A stretch of 64,000 nt of DNA from Cichorium intybus (GCA_023525715.1 CM042015.1:90225750-90289749); one strand, 5' to 3'. Shown: positions 39,839 to 53,461, numbered from the stretch's first letter. Numbers and translations: made by a program. The notes: generated by a model not told the origin, from the sequence alone.

Positions 39839-42465
39839 TTTGTTTGTTTTCTATTGAAAGACTACAATTGTAGAACTGATCTTAAGGTTTAATGAAATTA
39901 AACCCTTGCCACTGTGAATATCGATTTTGGGCTAGGGTTTCCAAAAACCCTAGCCTCCACCCTATTTTCGAATTTTTGATAGGGTATTCTAGGGGTTTTC
40001 TATTTTTGGTAATTATGATTAATTAATAAATGGAAACCCTTACCATTATTTTTGAAAAACTTAGTGGGCAAGAATTAGGATTAAATTAATTGGATTAATT
40101 TCATTTGATAATCCTTATTTTATTTAATTCATTTAATTAATTGTTAATTTAAAGACATACATTAAATCAATTTGGGTTTAATTTTAAATTTAAATTAAAT
40201 TGTTTAATTTGGAAATTTTAAAAGGATAAACCAAGTATTTTAAAATGTTTAAAATACATCTTATATATATTATTGTTAAAAGTTAATATTTATATGTATA
40301 AGAATTAGTCAATCAAATCGCTAGTATGCCTTATTCACGAAGCTGATCTATAAGGAAGGTATAAGGAAACTCCCTATAAAATGGCAGTTGAGTGGGTGTC
40401 CACTCTCACCCACCGCTTCCTTGATCAGTGGAGGGTCGTTAGCAGAACATATTTGATAGGAAAATCTAATCTCATTAAAAGTATAATGCTATTAGAGAAA
40501 GTACTAGAACCTTTAATAAAATCCCCAATCAAGTTACATTAAAAAATGTGAAAAGTATGTTATGTAATGCCCGGTTTCTCAAATTTAGGATATACCAAAT
40601 TATTTTAGTCAAACACAAAATCATTTGTGGTATAACCCAAAAGAGTAACAAGTTTATAAGTTCTATCAAAACATAGTTTAAGTTATACACTAAAGTACAT
40701 AACTATTACACCAAAAACCGAGTTCATTATACTATTCAACAAAACTACAATACAAGTCAAAGTCCAAGTCCATGTGTAGCTATCCATCCATGTTCCGCTT
40801 CCCGCGGTCACTGCTACCAGAACCTAACATAAATCACAGTAACAAACAATTTATGAGCTATGAAAGCTCAGTGAGTAAATTAAGGTTAATTGGTTTGTAT
40901 CATCCATTATCTCATTTTAATCAAGCTCAACGGACTATCTCAGTCCCGAGTGTGATATACACACTATAACTCTTTATTCCATATACTCAAAATTTGGTTA
41001 TACTCAACCAAATCAAAACATAGCCTACTTCTTATCTGCAAACATCATCATAATAAGGCATAACCATCCAATAAATAACTACTCACCTGTTTTCGGGTTA
41101 CTTTATGGAACTCCTGAACCGCGTGTGTCGTGCTCCTGTCTAGCCTTAGCTGTATCACAATATCTCAGGTCAAACTCAATATTAAACAATCTCAATCATA
41201 CTCAATATCGATAACAATCAAGAATTTGAATCATAAGAGAGGTTTATAATCAAAAGATAGTAATACTATCCTAATTATAACTTCCAATTTCACCATTTTG
41301 ACTCATACAACCCTAAAAACACAATACAAGCACTTTGCTAGCTTGGGTCTCGAATTAGAACTCCATTACACACACTAATCCAAGTAAACTCACTCTAATT
41401 CATGCTAGTTACAGGTGGTTCATCAAAACCACAAGGAACCATCTCAATTCCAATGATTCAACCATCAAAACAAGATAAAAATCAAAGAGGATTACCTTTC
41501 AAGCTCAAGGAACTAATCTCCAGCTTCAATTCGTGAAAGATAGACTCAAATCTCGACTTAGAAGGTTTAGAGATGGTTTTCTAGGGTTTTGAGAGGTTTT
41601 AGACGAAAAGGGTTTTAACCCCAAATGAAGCAAAATCGTATTTTTAAAACAGATCTGTGCGATTACACGGCCCGTGTAACTTACGGTATGCATTTAGAGT
41701 TTGGTCTGCAGAACTACACGACTCGTGCTGCACACTTTACACGACCCGTGTCAATATTACACGATCCGTGTAACTCACAGTATGCTCAAAACAATCACAA
41801 GGAACTCCTACACGACCTGTGTAACTCCAATACGACCTGTGTAACCTCTTTTTAGCATTTTTCAATCTCAAACTTCTACCAAATGGGATTTTAACTACCC
41901 AAACTCATACAATAGCCTAATAAATCTTAATTACACTAAGATTAACTCAAAATCTCAAAAATTCAATAACACGGTATTGCATGTTAACACACAAATTACA
42001 CATTACACTTTATGAGTCGTTAGTGGAGTGTGTGTGGTTTACCGGCACACTAATAGGGACTTATAAAGAGTGGTAATATGTATCTCATAAATTATCATTG
42101 TTGATAGAGCGTGTGTGGTTTACCGGCACATCAATTGAGATGATAAATGACATTGAGATTACCAAGCACATTTGCATGGTTATTCACGTCATGTTTGTGA
42201 TCCTCGGCATCCCAGTCACAAATGGAAGAGCATAATCCGAGAATAAACATGCCATTGACCCCGGTCAATGTAATCTCACAGATCTAGGAGTTTCATAGAG
42301 ACTAAAATTGATAAAAGTATATCTACCTTAATGACAATTATGTTATGATTACGGCATCCCTCTTCACACCATAGTTGGGAGATTTTGGGTCCTAGCCTTG
42401 TTAAATAATAATTGGGTAATTATTTAAAAAGGATTAAATTAAACTAATAAAATTTGATTTTATAA
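39839..42465 (+). other. Copia leader region split by a solo LTR
   Basis: Non-coding leader between the primer site and gag. It is interrupted at 40563-41981 by a solo LTR. Without that LTR it would be about 1.2 kb. Short related pieces on both sides (GTCGTTAGCAGAA near 40436 and GTCGTTAGTGGAG near 42015) suggest an internal repeat. Confidence 0.5.
40563..41981. mobile_element. Solo LTR, 1.42 kb, with 5-bp TSD
   Basis: It starts TGTAATGCCCGG, ends GGTATTGCA, and is flanked by perfect TGTTA copies at 40558-40562 and 41982-41986. It contains a cluster of TTACACGRCCCGTGTAA-like near-palindromes at 41661-41850. No internal region is present. Family and strand are uncertain. It may read as the reverse of a gypsy LTR. 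Confidence 0.82.
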
Positions 42466-43145
42466 ATGTCTGAAACTAGTGTCAATTCTCCTCCATCACC
42501 CATTTCTGAGAGCTTCAGAAAGTATCTGTTGAATATGGAAAGGCTGACTGGCCTGAACTATGTAGAATGGCTTCACCAATGGAAATTGGTTATGAGTTAT
42601 GAAGGCAAGCCATATCCGATTGAGTGTCCGCTCCCCGTTCTACCAAAGATGGCATCACACAACAGCTTTGTGATGAGCATGACTTCTTGATTGATGAGTC
42701 CGAGGAAGTTCGTAGCCTCATGCTATTGACCATTGACCCCGAAATCCGTAGGGATTTCGAATTCCTGGGGCCTTATGAGTTAACATGATTGGTTGAGGAA
42801 AAGTTCCGAGAACCGGTTGAAAATAAACGAACTAGGATCTTCAAGGAACTTGAAGGGTCAAGCTAAAAGAAGGAAGTAGCGTCGGTTCGTATGTTCTCAA
42901 GATTGAGGGATACATAGGTGAATTGTATAAACTTGGTCACCTTATTAATCGGGAGTTGAGTACCAACAACTTACACGACTCACTGACTAGCCGGTACGAT
43001 CTGTTCATCCAGATGTACAGGAAGGGAAACCAAGACAAGACTATCATGAAAATGCATTCAATGTTGACTCTGTAGAAGTCGTTCATTGAGATACATAGTT
43101 CCACTGATTCAGCTACTTCGGGATTGAGTCCCGTGATGAGACACA
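42466..43145 (+). pseudogene. Copia gag fragment
   Basis: It starts MSETSVNSPPSPISESF at 42466 and continues with MERLTGLNYVEW and KLVMSYEGKPYPI, the usual Copia gag opening (UBN2-type). A stop at 42688-42690 breaks the frame. Gag-like pieces go on in shifted frames (LMLLTIDPEIRRDFEF near 42720, then RYDLFIQMYRKGNQDKTI near 43000), with several further stops. The homology ends abruptly at 43145, where a minus-strand hAT fragment begins. No protease or polymerase region is left. Confidence 0.7.
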
Positions 43146-44055
43146 TCAAGAAACAAAAATTTTCGACATTTCCACAATTGTAATATTATGTCTTTGACAA
43201 AAAGAACGTACTTTCTTCAAAAATTGTGGAAACTCATCATTTCTTAAAGCTAGCAATGCTTTCTTTGTCCCTTTTACCAATGAAACCACTTCTAAAATAT
43301 CTTGGTCTTCCCTTTGAAGATGTTTTGACAAGGTTTCTGTAAGGCCTAGAATTCCCGACATCAAGTGTAAATAAAACACGAAATCAAGTGTCTTGAAATA
43401 TGCCAAAATACCCTTTGCTGGATTACGATTAGATAAAGTAGATTTGTCATTTTCAACATACTTAAGTACCTCAACAACTTTTGGAAACAAATTTATCAAA
43501 CTTATGATGGTTTTATAATGTGAACCACATGTTGTATCCCTAGCTCGGATAAGAGAAATCTCTTGATTCAACCCACTTCCACTCTTTTTTTGTACCTCTC
43601 TCTTATCATATTTTTTCTCTTGCAGGAAGCACAAACCACATTAACCACCAAAGCTAGATGCTCAAAGAAATCATGAGCACCTTCATGTTTCCTTGCTACC
43701 GCCACAATCACTAATTGAAGTTTGTGTGCAAAACAATGTACATAATGTAATGAACTATTATCTCTTAATCAATGACTTCAAACCGTTGAATACACCACAC
43801 ATACTACTTACTCCATCTAAGGAATTAAGTATTTGGGCTTAATTAGTTTGGACTAAAATGATTATTTCTATGATAATTTTTTTCAATTAAACTTTAGTTT
43901 GAACATTTATTTTTAGACTAAATAATTTAGGGGTAGCACAATTTTTTTCCAGGGGTTGCACCTATATGTAAAAAAAATATGAATTTTTTCTACTACTCGG
44001 GAAAATTTCAGGGGTAGCCCATGCTATCCCAGGCTACCACTAAGGTCCGCCACTG
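43146..44055 (-). pseudogene. hAT transposase fragment, zf-MYM1-like
   Basis: The minus-strand frame at 43146-43634 holds NQEISLIRARDTTCGSHYKT, NRNPAKGILAYFKTLDFVF, then HLQREDQDILEVVSLV and FCQRHNI. That is the middle part of plant hAT proteins annotated as 'zinc finger MYM-type protein 1-like'. Upstream, 43634-43830 continues in another frame (HCFAHKLQLVIVAVA, CGVFNGLKSLI), so at least one frameshift is present. On the plus strand the right end reads GTCCGCCACTG at 44045-44055, the reverse of a CAGTGGCGGAC terminus seen in such elements. The left end and the dimerisation domain are missing at the junction with the Copia gag. Confidence 0.75.
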
Positions 44056-45037
44056 CACATGTACAAGTTATCTATAAATATTATTGCTTGGTGTGTACAT
44101 GTTAAAAGTTTAATTTTCTTTTTAAACTTCACATGTACCAACATACGATGCATAAAAGCGCAAAAGCAAACTAGTGCGCATGAAATGGTTCAAATGCAAG
44201 CTAGTCCAACAAATACTCCACAACTATATAATTGCAACATTATTTATTTGATGTTTATTACTAACCATTTACTTTTATTGAAATTTATATTACTTAACAT
44301 GATATGAAGGATGCAAACGCTCAACACACAACACACACATTGAGGTAGATTATTCAACATAGTATTCAAGACTATGTCTAAATTTTATTGCCATTCCAGC
44401 TTGACACAAATTGAATTGCAATATGCGGTAAAGCTTTTTATGAGCAACTACTGAGAAGTTTCCCAACTTGGGTGTAAAAATGGTATTCATACCCTACTTG
44501 GAAAACTCTTCGAGGGATTTAACTAGTAGAAATGATTTCCTACTAGGAATTTTTACAACTTTTTGGAGCCTGAACATAGAAACCATGGAAGTATACTACA
44601 ATTATGACCTTGTCTAAGTAGAGGGACCTCACCTTCCGTATAAACCATGGAAGTATACTACAATTATGACCTTGTCTAAGTAGGGGGACCCCACCTTCCG
44701 TATAACAGGATAGAACATAATTATCCAGATACATGCATAAGAATATGAGTATTGGGAGATTGTATAGTACAAAAGAGCTCTTGCGTATATTAAATTATGT
44801 TATTTATATATTATTATACTAATAATTGCACTCATTATTAATATAATAATATTACTTTACCTTCTTTCCATCTTATAAATAGGAAACATTCCCCACTTAC
44901 CAACAATGATATCATCTCAGTATCTCATACCCTTATACTCATTCATTCATTCTCTGTCTCTCTCCCCTCTATCTTGTGCATCTCTTGCATGGAGACTTTG
45001 TTGTCTCCTAATGGCCGACTCCTTCTTACTAAGGAGG
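44056..45037. other. Intergenic stretch with a TATA-plus-leader-like sequence
   Basis: CTTATAAATAGGAAACAT near 44873 followed by a pyrimidine-rich leader resembles a promoter or LTR R region. It is cut by the LTR-like unit that starts at 45038. No coding frame is present. Confidence 0.4.
44580..44703 (+). repeat. 62-bp tandem duplication
   Basis: 44580-44641 and 44642-44703 both begin AAACCATGGAAGTATACTAC and differ at about two positions. Confidence 0.9.
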
Positions 45038-47821
45038 TATAACACCCCATAATTTAACATACATTTATAAATCATTTTCATGTGTTGAAAATATGGTTTA
45101 ACAAAAACCAAAAAGTTTGTAAGTTCAAAAACACAAAAGCTATGAGGTTACAACTTCATAGGATGACAACCATAGTTTAAATACAATACATTACTAAGTT
45201 CTCATGTACACAAGTCTTCTAATCTTCCAAAAGACCTTTAATCATTTATTCCTGCAACAAGAGTACATAGCATTTTCAAAACAAACACAATACGTTAGAC
45301 ATAAAGTCTCGGGAGTTAAATGACTTTTAGACTCGAAATGATTTGAAAATGGTTCAAATAAAATATATCATTTACATGATCATATTGTAAGTTCGTTTCT
45401 CATACTTGATACTTATGACAACATTAAACTTTACAATTCAAGACATATTAAGTGATTAACATTACTTATGATATAGGCGCTCCCTGTATCGGTCTTCCCT
45501 CTATAAGATGGAACACATTCCTCTCATGAGGTTGTACTTGCGTATGGGTCTCTCCTTCATAGGATGGACACACCAATCTATAAGGTTGGCTTAGGTTCTC
45601 CTTTCATAGGATGGAACATACCAATCCTATAAGGTTGTGTTTGATACTTCTACTTCGTGACAGGAGGTACAATCCCAATAGAGTCTATGTAACCTCCATT
45701 CTCGGGCAATGTCTAGTCCGGACTTTCACTTTTGCATGCATTCAACATGATACATTATCATACTATCATTATCATTATGTGATTCTAACTTTAATAACTT
45801 TATCTTAGTTCAAAGCATAGCAATACTTGTTATAATTAACATTCATAAAGTTTAATTGATTCAACTAAGTCTTATTAACTTCATAAAAACTTGACCCAAA
45901 ACCTAATAAGTGATTAAGACAAAACTTATAACATATCAAATATTACGTTTCTTTTAGAAATCATACTTGTAGCTTTTCACTAAAACTTGAAATACTATAG
46001 AATCAATTATCATTCAAGAATAATTTATTTTAGTAAATTAAAAAAGGACCATATTCTTGTTGCCATGTACCCATAAAACATCCACATGTACTTACAATGT
46101 GCTTAGAAATTAGCTAACTAGGTCTCTAAAGCACCATTTCCCTTTTCTTGATCACCACGTATTGGATCATATTCAATATATATATGTATATTAATGTTTA
46201 TAACATAGTGCATTCATCTATAAGGTTTCCTCATAACCACTCAATCCATTAAGACACTCTGGATTTACACACATACCTAGTTGGCACAAATCCAACTTCA
46301 AGATTATGAAAATTAAATCTTTCCTTTTAATGTATTTGATGATATTATCACATTCCAAATCTCAAATTTCACAATATTCCATCCTACTATGTTTCATTCT
46401 CACCATTACATGTTTAAAAACCTTACTTTGATGGTTCTTGGACAATTATGCAACCGAATAACAACACTTAACTAACCATAGGGAAATTATTAACATTAAA
46501 ACATAATTTATTAACAATCTTATCTAATTTCATCAATGCAATCCCAACTCATGTGAACCAACTCATCTTTTAGGATTTGTTGATGTTAAAAGAAAAACTT
46601 TTGCTAACTAAGAATCATCTAACCATATACAAGCTTAATCCATCATCAGTTTAATGTTATCTCAAATTCCCAAAAAATTAGGGTTTATCCCATAATTTAA
46701 TTTCCATGGTTTTAACTCAAACAACTTATGGATAATTGTTTCTTACATTGAGAGGATCACTTTGTACTAAAAAGCCTCTTGAAAACACTTGAAATTGAAG
46801 CTTTAATAAAAAACACATAGTGTTACACCAAAAACACGCACATAGAAGTTCTAGAGAGTTTTGGAGGAGAAAAGAGGAAAAATGCCTGAAAAAGTGATCC
46901 AAATTATAATTTCGTCCATAATGTTGCTGAAACTTAGTGGGGTACAGTTGTCATGTAATTGGGGTCATAAGTGGAGCTAGGTGGCAAAAGTGGGGATGAT
47001 TTGGCCTGTACAGGCGCCCTTACGTACTTTAGGAACCTTTCAGCGTGGAGATCCACGCGACCAGCGTTGTCCTTAACAAAAACTTGCATGACACACACGA
47101 CTTAACAGATATAGAGTCTATTTTTTCAAAATACACGACCCGCGTACCCTTATGTAATTCCCTATATGACCCGCGCAAATGCCCTTTCCACACTTACAAA
47201 AAATTTCTAATACTTTTCTGGTTCAACTCAATTCTTCCCAAACTTGCAACAACCATAACTTCCTCGTATAAAATCCATTTTTACAAACTTTATATGTACA
47301 TAAAGGTGATAACATAGACTAAAATTTACCTCTAATGAAGTTCCCTTTGAATCTTTTCACATTTCCTGCTATTTGCTTGTAAACTTGGCCACTACTCGAA
47401 TTTTGGTAGTTTTGGCCAAACTTCATAACTTCATAATTTTTTCATCCTAAATCCAAATGCTTCCATTCTTTTTCAAGTGTTTTCCATTTCTCAAAAACTA
47501 CATTTTTGATGATGATAATATTTTTTTAATTCCTTTCGTATTTTGAGATAATCAACCACCAAAAGTGCACTACAAACACTATTTTTCAAATAACAATTAT
47601 AATTCATTCTCATTCTCATTTCCACTTAATTTCTTCCTACAATACACAACTACCATAAAGAACATAATAAAATATCTTACTTTGTATATTTTCACATTTT
47701 CACACATTTTGGTCATTTAGCCCATTCTATTAAGCACTTAATAACTGACTTAATATTTAAACTTTCATTAAGTCATACTTAACATTGTTTTATCATTGTA
47801 CAAAACTTTCATGTTGTTATA
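45038..47821. mobile_element. Large LTR-like unit with TATAACA...TGTTATA ends, 2.8 kb
   Basis: It begins TATAACACCCC and ends ATGTTGTTATA. The flanks GGAGG (45033-45037) and GGTGG (47822-47826) may be a TSD with one mismatch. Its opening RTAAYRCCC and a run of near-palindromic ACACGACCCGCGT pieces at 47070-47180 recall the solo LTR at 40563. It holds three tandem copies of an AGGATGGAACAYACCAATC-like unit. No protein-coding frame is seen. Confidence 0.5.
45486..45645 (+). repeat. Three tandem units of about 50-60 bp
   Basis: Each unit contains AGGATGGAACA (or a close variant) followed by a TATAAGGTTG or CATGAGGTTG. They lie inside the 45-48 kb LTR-like unit. Confidence 0.7.
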
Positions 47822-47826
47822 GGTGG

Positions 47827-49690
47827 AGTCGACTATTCTTCATACAACGATTTAACTTTATCGTTGGAGATTGCTCCCAGTGCTAAGCTTAACGATCTCT
47901 TTTTTGTGTTTCTACACAAATTTTCTAGTCAAAATCCATCCATTACGCTTGCATACTACACATCCGAGCTAGACACAATACCTGGATAATTGGCCGGATC
48001 CGACTATCATCATCGACCCCTCATTGAAAAAAGGTCGTCCAGACCCTCAATTTTAGTTTTCCCCAATTTCAACTTCTTTTCTGTTTTGTTTTATTATGCT
48101 TTTTGACCCTTCCCAGAATTTCACTACGGGATAGATCTCTTATTTACCAAGATATGAAAGCCACGAGCCACTTTCTTTCGATGTGGTGTCATGATCACAT
48201 TCTCAGTTTCATATGAGATTCCCAGTTTAGTTTTTTGGCGTAATTTCAGTTTTTTCCATGTTCATTTAGGAGGTTAATTAGGAGAAATTGATGTCGGATT
48301 TGATCCTTTAGAAATTTGGCAATACCTGCGAAATTTAACTCCCTTATATATGGGGTACTTGTAAGCTTTCAGATATGTTGTTTGTTTTTATAAAAGATAA
48401 ATATTTGTAGTCTTTTTACACAAATGCAGAAAAAGATATAGATTAGAAGTCAAAAATCTGTAAAACAAATATTGTTTGTTTTTAAAATTTGCAGGCTACA
48501 TAAACACAAATTCACAATCACATATGATGCATTACACAAATTAGTTTCAGATTTAGGATTTACAAATTACAAAACAAAAAGTAGGTTAGCCTACTTGGCA
48601 CTAAAGATACGATTCCCTCTCTAATATCAGTTGTGGCATTGTTATCTTCTATTGGACGTCTTCCAGGGAATTGTTGTGTTCTTCATCTTAATAGGTACTT
48701 CATGGCCAAATACTCGATTGAAATTCTTCCCATACTAAGAAACATTTGGAGTTTTGAGCTCAAGCCTTTTGTAAATCATATGTAAAACTAAAAGGTATTC
48801 TATTACAAACTTAGTGTCTGCATATATCTATGTCGAATGATTTAGACCTTAACACGCGTGAGAGAGAGAGAGAGAGAGAGCAAAGAGAGAAAGGGGAAGG
48901 AGAGAGTGAGAGAGACTAGAGGGGAGAGATGAGAGAAGACAAATGAGAGGGGAGAGAAGAGGGACGACAACATAGAGACGAGATAGTACTTGAGTTGGCC
49001 GTGTCGATGGGAGGCGTGAACGGCAGCGTAGGAATGGCTCGCGTGAACAACAACGGAGGCGTTTGTGGTGAATGGTAATGCAGGAGAGCCGAGTACTAAG
49101 TCTCCATGGTGGGGAGGTAGAGATGAGAGGTGGTATGAAAAAGAAAATAGAGTTAGAAGATACTTTTTTTTCTTCTAGGAAAAGATTTCACAAGGACGTT
49201 ATTATGTGTTTTGTCTTCTAAAAAATAAATATTTTTTATTGAAATTTGGTTCCGCTTACAGAAAAAAATAATAACTTTTCATAAAAAACACACACAAACA
49301 TAGTCGTATGAAAATTTATAAAAGTTCTCCTTTAGGATTTCTTAACACCTTACCCTGTTTATAGTTCTGCGTTAGTTACTAAAAATTAAAACTCCAAACA
49401 TATGACACTTCAATTCTCAACCTTTCAATATATCCCTTTCAATCTGCCGTTTTCCATGTACCATGGATACGTCACTTTCCTAAAATTTGGAAACGTGAAC
49501 AGTTTTGCAATATTGAAAATTAACTCAATTGTAAATATAGTCTTGCATTATGATTGATATTTACATATTGAAAGCAACGGCAACTTTGGGTTAAGCTGTA
49601 ATATTACATGAGATAAATTCAGTAATGAAATCCTCTCTTTAGATACACATAAATGTATTAATTTGTATACATGTATTTGCATGCGGATGT
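47827..49690. other. Intergenic stretch upstream of the TBL gene
   Basis: No gene was recognised. It contains the GA-rich tract at 48858-48960 and AT-rich sequence. The last several hundred bases should hold the promoter of the gene at 49826. Confidence 0.4.
48858..48960 (+). repeat. (GA)n and GA-rich tract
   Basis: A pure GA run of about 24 bases followed by imperfect GAGAG/GGGGAGA sequence, about 0.9 kb before the TBL start codon. Such tracts can act as GAGA-type promoter elements, but the distance makes that doubtful. Confidence 0.75.
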
Positions 49691-49698
49691 ATGTTTTC

Positions 49699-49707
49699 TA
49701 TATATAG
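49699..49707 (+). promoter_or_regulatory. Probable TATA box of the TBL gene
   Basis: TATATATAG lies 119 bases before the ATG, in a suitable place for a leader of about 90 bases. Confidence 0.45.
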
Positions 49708-49825
49708 AATGATGAATGGGGCAAAGGCATGAGAGACCAAGGGACACATAAGACAGCCTTTTACACATAATTATTGATTAGGCATACTTCTCAGTACTCT
49801 CTCTTCACCAAAATCCAATAAAAAT

Positions 49826-52800
49826 ATGGGTTTTGGTTACCAAAGGAGATGTCTTTTGTTGACTGGTGCCATCTTTCTTCTACAATGGCAGCTCTTTCTT
49901 GTTGTAACTTTGGCTAAAACACAAGTACCTTTGTCATCATCCTATGACAACAGTAGTACCAGTAGTAGTACATTAAGGGGGAGAGAGTTACTGGGGTGTG
50001 ATTTGTTCAGAGGAAAATGGGTGGTTGATAATTCATACCCACTCTATGCAGCTTCAAGCTGCCCCTACATCGACTCGGAATTCGATTGTCTTAAACATGG
50101 CCGCTCCGACACCCAGTATCTCAAGTATGCTTGGCTACCAGACTCATGTAACTTGCCCAGGTACATCTCACTCTATCTCCTTCTCTCTTCTTGGCTTGCT
50201 ATAGGGTCTGAGCTTGTTAAATTCACTAGCTAGAGCTGTTGCTAGCCGAATTTAAATCATACACATGCATAATAAATAGAACATAGAGGTTTTGTGGTTT
50301 CCAGGATCTTTCCTTAAAAAAACCTCTCCTTCTTGTCGTCTTTTAATGAGAAGCTAGGGGTGCCACTGGAATTATTTATGTCCTGCAAAGGAGCAATTTC
50401 GGCATAGATGAATTCCATGCCTGTCTATGTCAAGTTTCCATATTGAAACCGTTCAATTTTCTTCCATTTGCTGTAAACGAATTCAACTTACAAATTGTTC
50501 ATCTTTATCACGAATCAACAGGAAAGTGAAGTTGAAATACTATAAATACAGGAAAATCACTCCACCCTCAACAAAATTGTAATAATCATAGTATCGTAAA
50601 ACATAAGGAAACTTTGGACAAAAATTGATGTTTGTAATGATCAAATGAATTGACAGGTAAGTTTAATTAACATAGACAGCTCAATGACTTGACGATATTT
50701 ATTTCCTGTTGACATGATTTGTCTATCCGTTCTAATTTACTTTTTTTTTTTTTTTATATCTAATAGACGGTTACTTTGATATTTAAGTGGTCAATCTACC
50801 TTCCATTTTTGTTCGATAAAGATTCTAACATTTGGTATCGTGCAAAATAGATAAATTCCAAAGTAGGGTTCTGGAAATTTATCTTTGTTCGATATACAAA
50901 AGAGGACAAGAAAATATTTTTTCCCAATCTAGTTGGAACTGATCAAACGGTTGAGATTTCCCAACAAAAACTTAAAAGTTATCGTTTCGAATCTTACCCT
51001 TTTTAATGGTTTGGGAAATTATTAACTACGCATTAATGGCGACACTTTTAATTCATTGGATGTGATTTTGTAATCTTTTTAAAAGAAAAATATGTTCTAC
51101 TATATACTTTGGCTATTCATCAGTGGGAAAGAGTCGGTTAATTAAACTATTTGATAAATATGAAATATAGGTTCAATGGGTTAGATTTGTTGAGCAAATG
51201 GAGAGGGAAGAAGGTGATGTTTGTTGGTGACTCATTGAGTGAAAATATGTGGCAATCCATGGCTTGTTTGCTTCATGCATCTGCGCCCAAATCCAGGACT
51301 ACTTTTCAGCACAAGGACTCTCTTACTTCCCTTACTTTTCAGGTATGTCCTAATTACTGTCCTTTAATCAAATATGATATAAGCACGGTTTATCGACGTT
51401 AGATAGATTTAATGTCGGGATTAATTGACACCGTACAAAAGAACCTGCCTCTTGTGTCAGCTACTCAGTCTGCTTAATTAACGAGTCAGGTTCTTCATAT
51501 GGTTTCTGATTATGCCTGCGTTAGATGACATCTGATCCATTGATATGCTTTATACGACATGATTGCAAGACTCCACATTAAGAAATACAACAGTAGAGTA
51601 AAACATTTTTATGGTTATATACAGTCATTTATTTTCTATAGATGTTTATAGATCACTTTAGATCTGGAATTAAAAAAAATTACTATATATATTATATAAT
51701 CATGCCAAGTACAAAAGTCGGTCCCTACCGGCAAATAAAAATGTATTTGTACTCGACACTCACTAACATATCAACGCTGTATGAGCTAGCCTGCAGAATA
51801 TGGTACACGTAGTACACTCACATTAAAATTGTACTGATTGAGAGGGTGGAATATGTGCTTTTTGTGGATGTAAGCTAATATTTGATAGACCTTCTACCCT
51901 ACTGTCATGTTTTTGTTTGTATTTTTAAAGTTGTCGGCAGAAAAGGTCAGTTAACACAAGGACAACAGCCTAAAAGAAGAGATGAATATGTGAAAGTGGC
52001 AACTGCAGCCATGCTTTAGAAATGGCAAGTTGAATAAAAAAAATACACCTACTAGTTAATTAATATATAAATTAATACACTTTTCGTGCAAAATTAAAAT
52101 AAGTATTTCGAATAGTCAAGGTATGATGAAGACAAAAGAATAGAAACAACAAGGTTCACAAGTGCGTTCTCATTCTGGAAAGTAGTTAATTAATGATTGC
52201 AAAAAAGTGGAAACTTCACAATCCTTATGTTTTGTAAACTGCAACCTTTGTTTTGTTTTTTCTTTCTGGTGAAAATGACACGTAACCCACCCAGTACGTA
52301 TTAAATTTTAGTAAAATAGATTTATAATTCTATCATAATTATCTAAAGTCTTTGAGTTTAAATATTTTCTGTGAATCTCACATATAATTATCGCGAGAGT
52401 TATTGCTACGTAAACTTGTGTGCATGTAGAAGGTAGCCTTCAAAAATATGGAAAAACAGATAGGACTCTCTTACTACCCTTGGTCTGACGTTAACATGGA
52501 TGAAATTAGTGCAGAAAAATTCTAGAGATGTTTCTTTGTTTTAACAATGATTAAATCTGCAGGATTATGGTGTAACAATATATTTATATCGCTCAACATA
52601 TTTGGTCGATATTGTCAAAGAAAGCATTGGGCGTGTATTAAAATTGGATTCCATTCAAGGCGGCAATGCATGGAAAGGGATGGATGTGCTGGTTTTCAAT
52701 TCATGGCATTGGTGGACACACAAAGGAAAACTACAACCGTATGAGTCGCCTCCATAACATTTTCATCTATAATAATATATTAATCTCACATGTAAGTAAT

Positions 52801-53461
52801 ATTATTTGCTGTTTCCACAGATGGGATTATGTGCAATATGGATCAACAGTATCAAAAGATATGAACCGTCTAGAAGCATATTATAAAGGCATGACAACAT
52901 GGGCGAGCTGGGTTGACCTCAATGTCAACCCGTTGAAAACCAAAGTATACTTCCAAGGGATCTCTCCTTCACATAATGAGTAAGTGCTTCACCCACATCA
53001 AGCCACAATGTTTTCTAAAATTTCAGAACTTCCTACAGCATCAAAAAGGCTAGAAATGAACAGTGTTATCTATACAAATGAACAAAAATCGATCTATAAT
53101 CATATGATATACGGGGTTTTTGATCGAGCAATAAGATTATTTATTTGTAATATATATAGTTTTTTTGAAAATCAGGGGAAAAGAATGGGGATCATCATCC
53201 AAGAATTGTAAAGGGGAACTACAACCAATACAAGGGTCAACATATCCAGCAGGATTACCTGAAGCTCAAGGTGTTTTGAACAGAGTTCTAGGGAGTGTAA
53301 GGAAACCAGTTTACTTGCTTGATATCACAACCTTGTCTCAGTTGAGGAAAGACGCACATCCTTCATCTTATGGTGGTGGCTCGGGCATAGATTGCAGTCA
53401 CTGGTGTCTTCCCGGGCTGCCTGATACTTGGAACCAGCTGCTATATGCAACTCTTGGTTGA
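49826..53461 (+). CDS. TRICHOME BIREFRINGENCE-LIKE (TBL) protein, probable cell-wall polysaccharide O-acetyltransferase
   Basis: Five exons join in frame: 49826-50160, 51171-51342, 52563-52738, 52821-52979 and 53176-53461. All introns are GT-AG. The sum is 1128 nt, 375 residues plus TGA, normal for the family. Residues 9-30 form a hydrophobic signal anchor, followed by a short Ser-rich stem. The PMR5 N-terminal domain starts at about G57 (GCDLFRGKWV, then CPYIDSEFDC, then WLPDSCNLPRF). The PC-esterase domain has the GDS motif at 131-133 (VGDSLSENMW) and the DxxH motif at D353-H356 (DCSHWC), the catalytic Ser and Asp/His of this family. TBL proteins act in the Golgi and acetylate xylan, mannan or pectin. 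Which polymer this one uses cannot be told. It is closest in feel to the TBL36-TBL43 branch, a weak recollection. No disabling change was seen. Confidence 0.93.
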
